From Panulirus ornatus (lineage: Eukaryota > Arthropoda > Malacostraca > Decapoda > Palinuridae), in the NCBI RefSeq assembly GCF_036320965.1, contig NC_092230.1, positions 47,722,594 to 47,786,593 of the forward strand: 64,000 nt of DNA, in the 5' to 3' direction. The notes beneath the pieces were generated by a model that ran no database searches, was not told the origin of the DNA, and was given only the letters and a program-made list of their open reading frames with translations. Within the stretch, counting starts at the first letter, position 1. Each line of letters begins with the position of its first letter. Shown in pieces: positions 9,481 through 20,076 of this stretch. The position numbers and the translations under genes were made by a program.

Positions 9481-12355
9481 TGAGGAAAGGAACCTGGATG
9501 TTTTGGCTCTGAGTGAAACGAAGCTCAAGGGTAAAGGGGAAGAGTGGTTTGGGAATGTCTGGGGAGTAAAGTCAGGGGTTAGTGAGAGGACAAGAGCAAG
9601 GGAAGGAGTAGCAATACTCCTGAAACAGGAGTTGTGGGAGTATGTGATAGAATGTAAGAAAGTAAATTCTCGATTAATATGGGTAAAACTGAAAGTTGAT
9701 GGAGAGAGGTGGGTGATTATTGGTGCATATGCACCTGGGCATGAGAAGAAAGATCATGAGAGGCAAGTGTTTTGGGAGCAGCTGAATGAGTGTATTAGTG
9801 GTTTTGATGCACGAGACCGGGTTATAGTGATGGGTGATTTGAATGCAAAGGTGAGTAATGTGGCAGTTGAGGGAATAATTGGTATACATGGGGTGTTCAG
9901 TGTTGTAAATGGAAATGGTGAAGAGCTTGTAGATTTATGTGCTGAAAAAGGACTGATGATTGGGAATACCTGGTTTAAAAAGCGAGATATACATAAGTAT
10001 ACTTATGTAAGTAGGAGAGATGGCCAGAGAGCGTTATTGGATTACGTGTTAATTGACAGGCGTGCAAAAGAGAGACTTTTGGATGTTAATGTGCTGAGAG
10101 GTGCAACTGGAGGGATGTCTGATCATTATCTTGTGGAGGCTAAGGTGAAGATTTGTATGGGTTTTCAGAAAAGAAGAGTGAATGTTGGGGTGAAGAGGGT
10201 GGTGAGAGTAAGTGAGCTTGGGAAGGAGACCTGTGTGAGGAAGTACCAGGAGAGACTGAGTACAGAATGGAAAAAGGTGAGAACAATGGAAGTAAGATGA
10301 GTGGGGGAGGAATGGGATGTATTTAGGGAATCAGTGATGGATTGCGCAAAAGATGCTTGTGGCATGAGAAGAGTGGGAGGTGGGTTGATTAGAAAGGGTA
10401 GTGAGTGGTGGGATGAAGAAGTAAGAGTATTAGTGAAAGAAAAGAGAGAGGCATTTGGACGATTTTTGCAGGGAAAAAATGCAATTGAGTGGGAGATGTA
10501 TAAAAGAAAGAGACAGGAGGTCAAGAGAAAGGTGCAAGAGGTGAAAAAAAGGGCAAATGAGAGTTGGGGTGAGAGAGTATCATTAAATTTTAGGGAGAAT
10601 AAAAAGATGTTCTGGAAGGAGGTAAATAAAGTGCGTAAGACAAGGGAGCAAATGGGAACTTCAGTGAAGGGCGCAAATGGGGAGGTGATAACAAGTAGTG
10701 GTGATGTGAGAAGGAGATGGAGTGAGTATTTTGAAGGTTTGTTGAATGTGTTTGATGATAGAGTGGCAGATATAGGGTGTTTTGGTCGAGGTGGTGTGCA
10801 AAGTGAGAGGGTTAGGGAAAATGATTTGGTAAACAGAGAAGAGGTAGTGAAAGCTTTGCGGAAGATGAAAGCCAGCAAGGCAGCAGGTTTGGATGGTATT
10901 GCAGTGGAATTTATTAAAAAAGGGGGTGACTGTATTGTTGACTGGTTGGTAAGGTTATTTAATGTATGTATGACTCATGGTGAGGTGCCTGAGGATTGGC
11001 GGAATGCGTGCATAGTGCCATTGTACAAAGGCAAAGGGGATAAGAGTGAGTGCTCAAATTACAGAGGTATAAGTTTGTTGAGTATTCCTGGTAAATTATA
11101 TGGGAGGGTATTGATTGAGAGGGTGAAGGCATGTACAGAGCATCAGATTGGGGAAGAGCAGTGTGGTTTCAGAAGTGGTAGAGGATGTGTGGATCAGGTG
11201 TTTGCTTTGAAGAATGTATGTGAGAAATACTTAGAAAAGCAAATGGATTTGTATGTAGCATTTATGGATCTGGAGAAGGCATATGATAGAGTTGATAGAG
11301 ATGCTCTGTGGAAGGTATTAAGAATATATGGTGTGGGAGGCAAGTTGTTAGAAGCAGTGAAAAGTTTTTATCGAGGATGTAAGGCATGTGTACGTGTAGG
11401 AAGAGAGGAAAGTGATTGGTTCTCAGTGAATGTAGGTTTGCGGCAGGGGTGTGTGATGTCTCCATGGTAGTTTAATTTGTTTATGGATGGGGTTGTTAGG
11501 GAGGTAAATGCAAGAGTTTTGGAAAGAGGGGCAAGTATGAAGTCTGTTGGGGATGAGAGAGCTTGGGAAGTGAGTCAGTTGTTGTTCGCTGATGATACAG
11601 CGCTGGTGGCTGATTCATGTGAGAAACTGCAGAAGCTGGTGACTGAGTTTGGTAAAGTGTGTGAAAGAAGAAAGTTAAGAGTAAATGTGAATAAGAGCAA
11701 GGTTATTAGGTACAGTAGGGTTGAGGGTCAAGTCAATTGGGAGGTGAGTTTGAATGGAGAAAAACTGGAGGAAGTGAAGTGTTTTAGATATCTGGGAGTG
11801 GATCTGGCAGTGGATGGAACCATGGAAGCGGAAGTGGATCATAGGGTGGGGGAGGGGGCGAAAATTCTGGGGGCCTTGAAGAATGTGTGGAAGTCGAGAA
11901 CATTATCTCGGAAAGCAAAAATGGGTATGTTTGAAGGAATAGTGGTTCCAACAATGTTGTATGGTTGCGAGGCGTGGGCTATGGATAGAGTTGTGCGCAG
12001 GAGGATGGATGTGCTGGAAATGAGATGTTTGAGGACAATGTGTGGTGTGAGGTGGTTTGATCGAGTGAGTAACGTAAGGGTAAGAGAGATGTGTGGAAAT
12101 AAAAAGAGCGTGGTTGAGAGAGCAGAAGAGGGTGTTTTGAAGTGGTTTGGGCACATGGAGAGAATGAGTGAGGAAAGATTGACCAAGAGGATATATGTGT
12201 CGGAGGTGGAGGGAACGAGGAGAAGAGGGAGACCAAATTGGAGGTGGAAAGATGGAGTGAAAAAGATTTTGAGTGATCGGGGCCTGAACATGCAGGAGGG
12301 TGAAAGGAGGGCAAGGAATAGAGTGAATTGGAGCGATGTGGTATACCGGGGTTGA
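9481..12355 (+). pseudogene. LINE-A endonuclease/reverse transcriptase, two nonsense codons
   Basis: The single frame holds, in order: APE-type endonuclease (SETK near 9508, YAPG near 9729, VMGDLNAKV near 9827, and MSDHYLVEAK near 10117); a lysine/arginine-rich linker (10400-10640); and reverse transcriptase with NYRGISLLSIPGKLYGRVLI (11059-11118), AFMDLEKAYDRVDRDALWKV (about 11258), GLRQGCVMSPW, and FADDTALVADS (about 11587). The C-terminal segment has GHMERMSEERLTKR and RPNWRWKDGVKKIL. Catalytic residues are present, but TGA at 10298-10300 and TAG at 11468-11470 (just after CVMSPW) interrupt it. Otherwise open, so inactivation looks recent. Expected product: a multidomain enzyme for target-primed reverse transcription. 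Confidence 0.9.
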
Positions 12356-12545
12356 CGTGCTGTCAGTGGATTGAATCAAGGCATGTGAAGCGTCTGGGGT
12401 AAACCATGGAAAGCTGTGTAGGTATGTATATTTGCGTGTGTGGACGTATGTATATACATGTGTATGGGGGGGGGTTGGGCCATTTCTTTCGTCTGTTTCC
12501 TTGCGCTACCTCGCAAACGCGGGAGACAGCAACAAAGTATAATAA
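9481..12545 (+). mobile_element. LINE-A, longest plus-strand copy
   Basis: About 3.06 kb. It starts inside the endonuclease domain (LDVLALSETKLKG), covers the complete reverse transcriptase and C-terminal region, and ends with the short 3' tail (12356-12545) and an A-rich then TA-rich end. The true 5' end and the first endonuclease residues are missing. No clear target duplication: both sides are TA-rich. It serves as the reference for the family together with 41125-44173. Confidence 0.9.

Positions 12546-12632
<87 letters not shown>
12546..12632. repeat. (TA)n microsatellite
   Basis: More than 40 TA units at the 3' end of the LINE-A copy. Confidence 0.95.
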
Positions 12633-12635
<3 letters not shown>

Positions 12636-12709
12636 TTTTCTTCACACTATTCGCGATTTCCCACGTTAGCAAGGTAGTGTTAAGAACAGAGGACTGGACT
12701 CTTGAGGGA

Positions 12710-12710
<1 letters not shown>
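12633..12710 (-). mobile_element. SINE-like element fragment
   Basis: The reverse complement reads CAGTCCTCTGTTCTTAACAC then CTACCTTGCTAACGTGGGAA, matching the 3' part of the SINE-like copy at 46166-46400. Bounded by TA tracts on both sides. Confidence 0.6.

Positions 12711-12736
<26 letters not shown>
12711..12736. repeat. (TA)n microsatellite
   Basis: About 13 TA units. Confidence 0.9.
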
Positions 12737-12741
<5 letters not shown>

Positions 12742-12754
12742 TATTTATTATTTA

Positions 12755-13633
12755 TTTATTTTGCTTTATCGCTGTCTCCCGCGTTAGCGAGGTAGCGCAA
12801 GGAAACAGACGAAAGAATGGCCCAACCCGCCCACATACACATGTATATACATACATGTCCACACACGCACAATATACATACCTATACATCTCAATGTACA
12901 CATATATATTACACACACAGACATATACATATATACACATGTACATAATTCATACTGTCTGCCTTTATTTGTTACCATCGCCACCTCGCCACACATGGAA
13001 TAACAACCCCCTCCCCCCTCATGTGTGCGAGGTAGCGCTAGGAAAAACACCAAAGGCCCCATTCGTTCACACTCAGTCTCTAGCTGTCATGTAATAATGC
13101 ACCGAAACCACAGCTCCTTTTCCACATCCAGGCCCCACACACTTTGCATGGTTTACCCCAGACGTTTCACATGCCCTGGTTCAATCAATTGACAGCACGT
13201 CGACCCTGGTAGACCACTTCGTTCCAATTCACTCTATTCCTTGCACGCCTTTCACCCTCCTGCATGTTCAGGCCCCGATCACTCAAAATCTTTTTCACTC
13301 CATCTTTCCACCTCCAATTTGGTCTCCCACTCCTCCTCGTTCCCTCCACCTCTGACACATATATCCTCTTGGTCAATCTTTCCCCACTCATTCTCTCCAT
13401 GTGACCATACCATTTCAAAACACCCTCTTCTGCTCTCTCAACCACACTCTTTTTATTTCCACACATCTCTCTTACCCTTACATTACTTACTCGATCAAAC
13501 CACCTCACACCACATATTGTCCTCAAACATCTCATTTCCAGCACATCCACCCTCCTGCGCACAACTCTATCCATAGCCCACGCCTCGCAACCATACAACA
13601 TTGTTAGAACCACAATTCCTTCAGACATACCCA
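12755..13633 (-). mobile_element. LINE-A, 5'-truncated, long-tail form
   Basis: Minus-strand copy. The frame enters at GMSEGIVVLTMLYGCEAWAM (13634 downward) and is open to about 13185 through the C-terminal GRPNWRWKDGVKKI motif. The long 3' untranslated region then runs to the tail (GCTGTCTCCCGCGTTAGCGA near 12770). Its truncated 5' end abuts exactly the left edge of the palindrome at 13634. Confidence 0.85.
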
Positions 13634-13946
13634 TTGTTGTCTTTTCCTAGTGGTACCTCACACACATGAGGGGGGAGGGGGATGGTATTCCATGTGTGGC
13701 GAGGTGGCGATGGGAATGAATAAAGGCAGACAGCGTGAATTGTGTGCATGGGTATATATGTATGTGTCTGTGTGAGTATATGTGTGTGTACATTGAGATG
13801 TATAGGTATGTATATTTGCGTGTGTGGACGTGTATGTATATACATTGTGTATGGGGGTGGGTTGGGCCATTTCTTTCGTCTGTTTCCTTGCGCTACCTCA
13901 CAAACGTGGGAGACAGCGATAAAGCAAAAAGAAAAAAAAGAAAAAG

Positions 13947-14006
<60 letters not shown>

Positions 14007-14314
14007 TCTTTTTTTTCTTTTTGCTTTATCGCTGTCTCCCACGTTTGTGAGGTAGCGCAAGGAAACAGACGAAAGAAATGGCCCAACCCACCCCCATACA
14101 CAATGTATATACATACACGTCCACACACGCAAATATACATACCTATACATCTCAATGTACACACACATATACTCACACAGACACATACATATATACCCAT
14201 GCACACAATTCACGCTGTCTGCCTTTATTCATTCCCATCGCCACCTCGCCACACATGGAATACCATCCCCCTCCCCCCTCATGTGTGTGAGGTACCACTA
14301 GGAAAAGACAACAA
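13634..14314. repeat. Near-perfect 681-bp palindrome made of two LINE-A tails
   Basis: Position p mirrors 27948 minus p. The arms 13634-13955 and 13997-14314 are reverse complements with no mismatch that I can find over about 290 bases. Small differences begin only in the A-rich centre, which holds a (TA)n core (about 13955-13997). Each arm is the long-form LINE-A 3' region. Both arms share private variants (GTGGTACCTCAC where other copies read GTGCTACCTCGC, and CAAACGTGGGAG where others read CAAACGCGGGAG), so one arm was copied from the other. It could be a true inverted duplication or a fold-back assembly error. Confidence 0.9.
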
Positions 14315-14578
14315 AGACCCCATTCGTTCACACTCAGTCTCTAGCTGTCATGCAATAATGCCCGAAACCACAGCTCCCTTTCCACATCCAGGCCCCACAC
14401 TCTCTCCATGGTTCACCCCAGACACCTCACATGCCCTGATTCAATCCACTGACAGCACGTTCAACCCCGGCATACCACACCGATCCAATTCACTCTATTC
14501 CTTGCCCTCCTTTCACCCTCCTGCATGTTCAGGCCCCGATCACACAAAATCTCCTTCACTCCATCTTTCCACCTCCAA
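14315..14578 (-). mobile_element. LINE-A fragment continuing from the palindrome's right arm
   Basis: Minus-strand 3' region followed by the last coding part (AGGCCCCGATCACACAAAAT; CCATCTTTCCACCTCCAAT), cut off at a TA tract. Together with the right arm it forms one 5'-truncated long-tail LINE-A. Confidence 0.8.
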
Positions 14579-14600
14579 TATATATATATATATATGTATA
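14579..14600. repeat. Short (TA)n tract
   Basis: Joins a minus-strand LINE-A fragment to a plus-strand one. Confidence 0.8.
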
Positions 14601-16055
14601 TGAAAAGTTTTTATCGAGGTTGTAAGGCATGTGTACGTGTAGGAAGAGAGGAAAGTGATTGGTTCTCAGTGAATGTAGGTTTGCGGCAGGGGTGTGTGAT
14701 GTCTCCATGGTTGTTTAATTTGTTTATGGATGGGGTTGTTAGGGAGGTGAATGGAAGAGTTTTGGAAAGAGGGGCAAGTATGAAATCTGTTGTGGATGAG
14801 AGAGCTTGGGAAGTGAGTCAGTTGTTGTTCGCTGATGATACAGCGCTGGTGGCTGATTCATGTGAGAAACTGCAGAAGCTGGTGACTGACTTTGGTAGTG
14901 TGTGAAAGAAGAAAGTTAAGAGTAAATGTGAATAAGAGCAAGGTTATTAGGTACAGTAGGGTTGAGGGTCAAGTCAATAGGGAGGTAAGTTTGAATGGAG
15001 AAAAACTGGAGGAAGTGAAGTCTTTTAGATATCTAGGAGTGGATCTGGCAGCAGATGGAACCATGGAAGCGGAAGTGGATCATAGGGTGGGGGAGGGGGC
15101 AAAAATCCTGGGAGCCTGAAGAATGTATGGAAGTCGAGAACATTATCTCGGAAAGCAAAAATAGGCATGTTTGAAGGAATAGGGGTTCCAACAATGTTGT
15201 ATGGTTGCGAGGCGTGAGCTATGGATAGAGTTGTGCGCAGGAGGGTGGATGTGCTGGAAATGAGATGTTTGAGGACAATGTGTGGTGTGAGGTGGTTTGA
15301 TCGAGTAAGTAATGTAAGGGTAAGAGAGATGTGTGGAAATAAAAAAGAGCGTGGTTGAGAGAGCAGAAGAGGGTGTCTTGAAATGGTTTGGGCACATGGA
15401 GAGAATGAGTGAGGAAAGATTGACCAAGAGGATATATGTGTTGGAGGTGGAGGGAACGAGGAGAAGTGAGAGACCAAATTAGAGGTGGAAAGATGGTGTG
15501 AAAAAAGATTTTGAGTGATCGGGGCCTGAACATGCAGGAGGGTGAAAGGCGGGCAAGGAATAGAGTGAATTGGATCGATGTGGTATACCGCAGTTGATGT
15601 GCTGTCAGTGGATTGAATCAGGGCATGTGAAGCGTCTGGGGTAAACCATGGAAAGTTTTGTGGGCCCTGGATGTGGAAAGGGAGCTGTGGTTTCGGGCAT
15701 TATTGCGTGACAGCTGGAGACTGAGTGTGAACGAATGGGGCCTTTGTTGTCTTTTCCTAGTGCTACCTCGCACACATGAGGGGGGAGGGGGATGGTATTC
15801 CATGTGTGGCGAGGTGGCGATGGGAATGAATAGGGGCAGGCAGTGTGAATTGTGTGCATGGGTATATATGTATGTGTCTGTGTGTGTATATATATGTGTA
15901 CATTGAGATGTATAGGTATGTATATTTGCGTGTGTGGGCATGTGTGTGTGTACATTGTGTATGGGGGTGGGTTGTGCCATTTCTTTCGTCTGTTTCCTTG
16001 CGCTACCTCGCAAACGCGGGAGACAGCGACAAAGCAAAATAAATATAAAATAAAT
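14601..16055 (+). mobile_element. LINE-A, 5'-truncated, long-tail form, frameshifted
   Basis: Starts in the reverse transcriptase at KSFYRGCKACVRVGREESDW and includes GLRQGCVMSPWLFNLFMDGV and FADDTALVADS (about 14830). The frame is lost near 14900 (GSV stop) and again near 15117 (base loss after KILGA), and further indels and stops follow (for example near 15345 and 15500). The long 3' region follows the coding end (about 15600), with GTGAATTGTGTGCATGGGTA and the terminal CTACCTCGCAAACGCGGGAG, ending in an AT-rich tail at about 16055. Dead copy of intermediate age. Confidence 0.85.
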
Positions 16056-16059
16056 ATAT

Positions 16060-16205
16060 ATATATTTCTTATTATTTTGCTTTGTCACTGTCTCCTGCGT
16101 TAGTGAGGTAGTGCAAGGAAACAAACGAAAGAATGGCCCATTCTTAGGTTGTTTCCTGGTGCTACCTCTGACGTTGGAAACAGCAATTAATGATATTTTT
16201 TTATT
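16060..16205 (-). mobile_element. LINE-A tail fragments
   Basis: A minus-strand tail (TTGCTTTGTCACTGTCTCCT, then GTGCAAGGAAACAAACGAAA) fused near 16145 to a decayed plus-strand tail (TTTCCTGGTGCTACCTCTGA). Confidence 0.6.
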
Positions 16206-16209
16206 ATTG

Positions 16210-17990
16210 TTATTGTTTGATGATAGAGTGGCAGATATAGGGTGTTTTGGTCGAGGTGGTGTGCAAAGTGAGAGGGTCAGGGAGAATGATTTGGTAAACA
16301 GAGAAGAGGTAGTTGAAGCCTTCAAGGCTGCTGGTTTGGATGGTATTACAGTGGAATTTATTAAAAAAGTTGACTGGTTGGTGAGGATATTCAATGCATG
16401 TATAGTTCATGGTGAAGTGCCAGAGGATTGGTGGAATGCATGCATAGTGCCATTGTGCATAGGCAAAGGGGAAAAAGGTGAGTTTTCAAATTACAGAGGT
16501 ATAAGTTTGTTGAGTATTCTTGGGAAATTATATGGGAGGGTATTGATTGAGAGGGTCAAGGAATGTACAGAGCATCAGATTGGGGAAGAGTAGTGTGGTT
16601 TCATAAGTGGTAGAGGATGTGTGGATCAGGTGTTTGCTTTGAAGAATGTATGTGAGAAATACTTAGAAAAACAGATGGATTTGTATGTAGCATTTATGGA
16701 TCCGAAGAAGGCATATGATAGAGTTGATAGAGATGCTCTTTGGAAGGTATTAAGAGTATATGGTGTGGGAGGTAAGTTGTTAGAAGCAGTGAAAAGTTTT
16801 TATTGAGGATGTAAGGCATGTGTATGAGTAGGAAGAGAGGAAAGTGATTGGTTCCCAGTGAATGTTGGTTTGTGGCAGGGGTGCACGATGTCTCTGGTTA
16901 ATTTGTTTATGGATGGGGTTGTTAGGGAGGTGAATACAATAGTTTTGGAGGGAGTGGCAAGTATGCAGTCTGTTGGGGAAGAGAGGGCTTTGGAAGGGAG
17001 TCAGTTGTTGTTTGCTGATGATACAGCGCTGGTGGCTGATTCAAGTGAGAAACTGCAGATGTTGGCGACTGAGTTTGGTAAAGTGTGTGCAAGAAGAAAG
17101 CTGAGAGTAAATGTGAATAAGAGCAAGGTTATTAGGTTCAGTAGGGTTGAGGGACAAGTAAATGGGGAGGTTAGTTTGAGTGGAGAAAAACTGGAGGAAG
17201 TGAAGTGTTTTAGATATCTGGGAGTGGATTTGGCAGCGGATAGAACCATGGAAGCGGAAGTTAGTCACAGGGTGGGGGAGGGGGCGATGGTTCTGGGAGC
17301 GTTGGAGAATGTGTGGAAGGCGAGAATGTTATCTCGGAGAGCAGAAATGGGTATGTTTGAAGGAATAGTGATTCCAACAATGTTATATGATTGTGAGGCA
17401 TGGGCTATAGATAGAGTTGAGCGAAGGAGGGTGGATGTGTTGGAAATAAGATGTTTGAGGACAGTATGTGGTGCGAGGTGCTTTGATCGAGTAAGTAATG
17501 AAAGGGTAAGAGCGATGTGTGGTAATAAAAAGAGTGTGGTTGAGAGAGCAGAAGAGGATGAATTGAAATGGGTTGGTCACATGTAGAGAATGAGTGAGGA
17601 AAGATTGACAGAGGATATATGTGTCAGAGGTGAAGAGAATGAGAAGTGGGAGACCAAATTGGAGGCAGAAGGATGGAGTGAAAAAGATTTTGAGTGATCG
17701 GGGCCTGATCATGCAGGAGGGTGAAAGGCGTGCAAGGAATAGAGTGAAATGGAACATTGTGGTATACCAGTGTTGACGTTCTGTTAATGGAATGAACCAG
17801 GGCATGTGAAGTGTCTGGGGTAAACCATTGAAAGTTTTGTGGGGCCTGAATGTGGAAAGGTAGCTGTGGTTTCGATGCATTACACATGACAGCTAGAGAC
17901 TGAGTGTGAACGAATGTGGCCTTTGTTGTCTTTTCTTAGCGCTACCTCGTGCACACGCGGGGGGAGGGGGGTGCCATTTCATGTGTTGAG
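16210..17990 (+). mobile_element. LINE-A, diverged older subfamily
   Basis: Colinear with LINE-A from FDDRVADIGCFGRGGVQSER to the long 3' region, but visibly more diverged than the young copies. A small gap removes part of the EEVVEAF...AAGLDGI region (near 16320), a stop (TAG) follows EHQIGEE near 16590, TGA lies near 16803, and another stop after WVGHM near 17585. The FADDTALVADS box survives (about 17015). Clear codon and base differences (RAEMGMFEGIVIPTMLYDCE) mark a separate lineage or an older insertion. The 3' region extends to about 17990. Confidence 0.85.
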
Positions 17991-18061
17991 GGGTGGCAGT
18001 GGGAATGGATGAAGGCAGCATGTATGAATATGTATATGTGTATATATGGATATGTGTGTAT

Positions 18062-18637
18062 ATGGATAGAGTTGTGCGCAGGAGGATGGATGTGCTGGAA
18101 ATGAGATGTTTGAGGACAATGTGTGGTGTGAGGTGGTTTGATCGAGTAAGTAACGTAAGGGTAAGAGAGATGTTTGGAAATAAAAAGAGCGTGGTTGAGA
18201 GAGCAGAAGAGGGTGTTTTGAAATGGTTTGGGCACATGGAGAGAATGAGTGAGGAAAGATTGACCAAGAGGATATATGTGTCGGAGGTGGAGGGAACGAG
18301 GAGAAGAGGGAGACCAAATTGGAGGTGGAAAGATGGAGTGAAAAGGATTTTGTGTGATCGGGGCCTGAACATGCAGGAGGGTGAAAGGAGGGCAAGGAAT
18401 AGAGTGAATTGGAGCGATGTGGTATACAGGGGTTGACGTGCTGTCAGTGGATTGAATCAAGGCATGTGAAGCGTCCGGGGTAAACCATGGAAAGCTGTGT
18501 AGGTATGTATATTTGCGTGTGTGGACGTGTGTATGTACATGTGTATGGGGGGGGTTGGGCCATTTCTTTCGTCTGTTTCCTTGCGCTACCTCGCAACCGC
18601 GGGAGACAGCGACGAGGTAAAAAAAAAAAAAAAAAAA
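18062..18637 (+). mobile_element. LINE-A, 5'-truncated, short-tail form
   Basis: Starts at MDRVVRRRMDVLEMRCLRTM directly after a TATATGGATATGTGTGTATA stretch and is open to the stop at 18434-18436. The short tail follows and ends in about 20 A (18618-18637). Young copy, 125 codons. Confidence 0.9.
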
Positions 18638-18639
18638 TG

Positions 18640-18795
18640 TATATGTATGTATACGTTGAAATGTGTAGATATGTATATGTGCGTGTGTGGGAGTTTATGT
18701 ATATACATGTATATGTGGGTGGTTTGGGCCATTCTTTTGTCTGTTTCCTTGCGCTACTTCGCTGATTCGGGGACAGCGACAAAGTATAATATATA
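18640..18795 (+). mobile_element. LINE-A 3' tail only
   Basis: Plus-strand tail with TTGCGCTACTTCGCTGATTC and CAGCGACAAAGTATAATATA. It follows the A-tract of the copy before it. Confidence 0.7.
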
Positions 18796-18799
18796 TATT

Positions 18800-19510
18800 T
18801 GTATTTATTTATTATACTCTGTTGCTGTCTCCCGCGTTAGTGAGGTAGCGCAAGGAAACAGACGAAAGAATGGCCCAACCCACCCATATACTCATGTATA
18901 TATACATACACATCCACACACGCACATACACATACCTATACATCTCAACGTATACATATATATACACACAGACGTATACATATATACACATGTACATAAT
19001 TCATACTTGCTGTCTTTATTCATTCCTGTCACCACCCCACCACACATGAAATTACAACCCCCTCCCCCTGCATGCATGCAAGGTAGTGCTAGGAAAAGAC
19101 AACAAAGGCCACATTCGTTCACACTCATCCTCTAGTTATCATGTATAATGCAACAAAACTGCACCTCCCTTTCCACATCCAGGCCCCACAAAACTTTCCA
19201 TGGTTTACCCCAGATGCTTCACATGCCCTGGTTCAATCCATTGACAGCTTGTCAACCCCAGTATACCACATCGTTCCAATTCACTCTATTCCTTGAACGC
19301 CTTTCACCTTCTTGTATGTTCAGGCCCAGATTGCTCAAAATCTTTTTCACTCCATCCTTCCACTTCCAATTTGGTCTCCCCCTTCTCGTTCCCTTCACCT
19401 CTGACACATATATCCTCTTTGTCAATCTTTCCTCACTCATTCTCTCCATGTGACCAAACCATTTCAATACACGATCTGCTCTCTCAACCGCACTCTTTTT
19501 ATTACCACAC
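18800..19510 (-). mobile_element. LINE-A, 5'-truncated, long-tail form
   Basis: Minus strand. The tail starts near 18810 (GTTGCTGTCTCCCGCGTTAG) and the long 3' region runs to about 19240. The C-terminal coding part covers 19252-19467 (KWFGHMERMSEERLTKRIYV; GRPNWKWKDGVKKIL) and is lost at about 19510. It meets the plus-strand tail at 18640-18795 tail to tail. Confidence 0.8.
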
Positions 19511-19523
19511 CTCTCTCTTTTCC

Positions 19524-19580
19524 CCTTTTAGAAAGTTAAATACAAAGAGGGGAGGGTTGCTAGCCCCCCTCTGTTTTTGT
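19524..19580 (-). mobile_element. SINE-like element fragment
   Basis: The reverse complement holds GGGGGCTAGCAACCCTCCCC, matching the GGGGGCTGGAAATCCTCCCC segment of the SINE-like copy at 46166-46400. Confidence 0.45.
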
Positions 19581-19850
19581 CTTTTCCTAGTGCTACATTG
19601 TGTGGGGGGATGCTATTTCATGTGTGGCGGAGTGGCAACGGGAATAGGTGAAGGCAGCAAGTATGAATATGTACATGTGTATATATGTATATGTCTGTGT
19701 ATGTATATGTTGAAATATATACATATGTATTTGTGCGTGTGTGGGCGTTTTTGTATATACTTGTGTATGTGGGTGGGTTGGGCCATTCTTTCATATGTTT
19801 CCTAGCTCTCCCTCGCTAACGCAGGAGACGGCAATTAAGTATGATAATGA
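19581..19850 (+). mobile_element. LINE-A long-form 3' tail, decayed
   Basis: Plus-strand tail from TTTCCTAGTGCTACATTGTG through GTATGAATATGTACATGTGT to a decayed terminal motif (CTCGCTAACGCAGGAGACGG). Confidence 0.65.
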
Positions 19851-19853
19851 AAT

Positions 19854-20036
19854 ATATTTTTTTTTTTTTTTTTTTTATACTTTGTCGCTGTCTCCCGCGT
19901 TTGCGAGGTAGCGCAAGGAAACAGACGAAAGAAATGGCCCAACCCCCCCCATACACATGTATATACATACGTCCACACACGCAAATATACATACCTATAC
20001 ATCTCAACGTATACATATATATACACACACACAGGC

Positions 20037-20075
<39 letters not shown>
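19854..20075 (-). mobile_element. LINE-A 3' tail with (TA)n end
   Basis: T-tract (19857-19876), then CGCTGTCTCCCGCGTTTGCG and the usual CA/TA-rich region, ending in (TA)n at about 20044-20072. Tail to tail with the plus-strand fragment before it. Confidence 0.8.

Positions 20076-20076
<1 letters not shown>

Noticed and set aside
13634..14314. The palindrome as a DNA transposon with terminal inverted repeats
   Set aside because: The arms are LINE-A 3' tails with A-rich ends at the centre, not at the outside; no target duplication.
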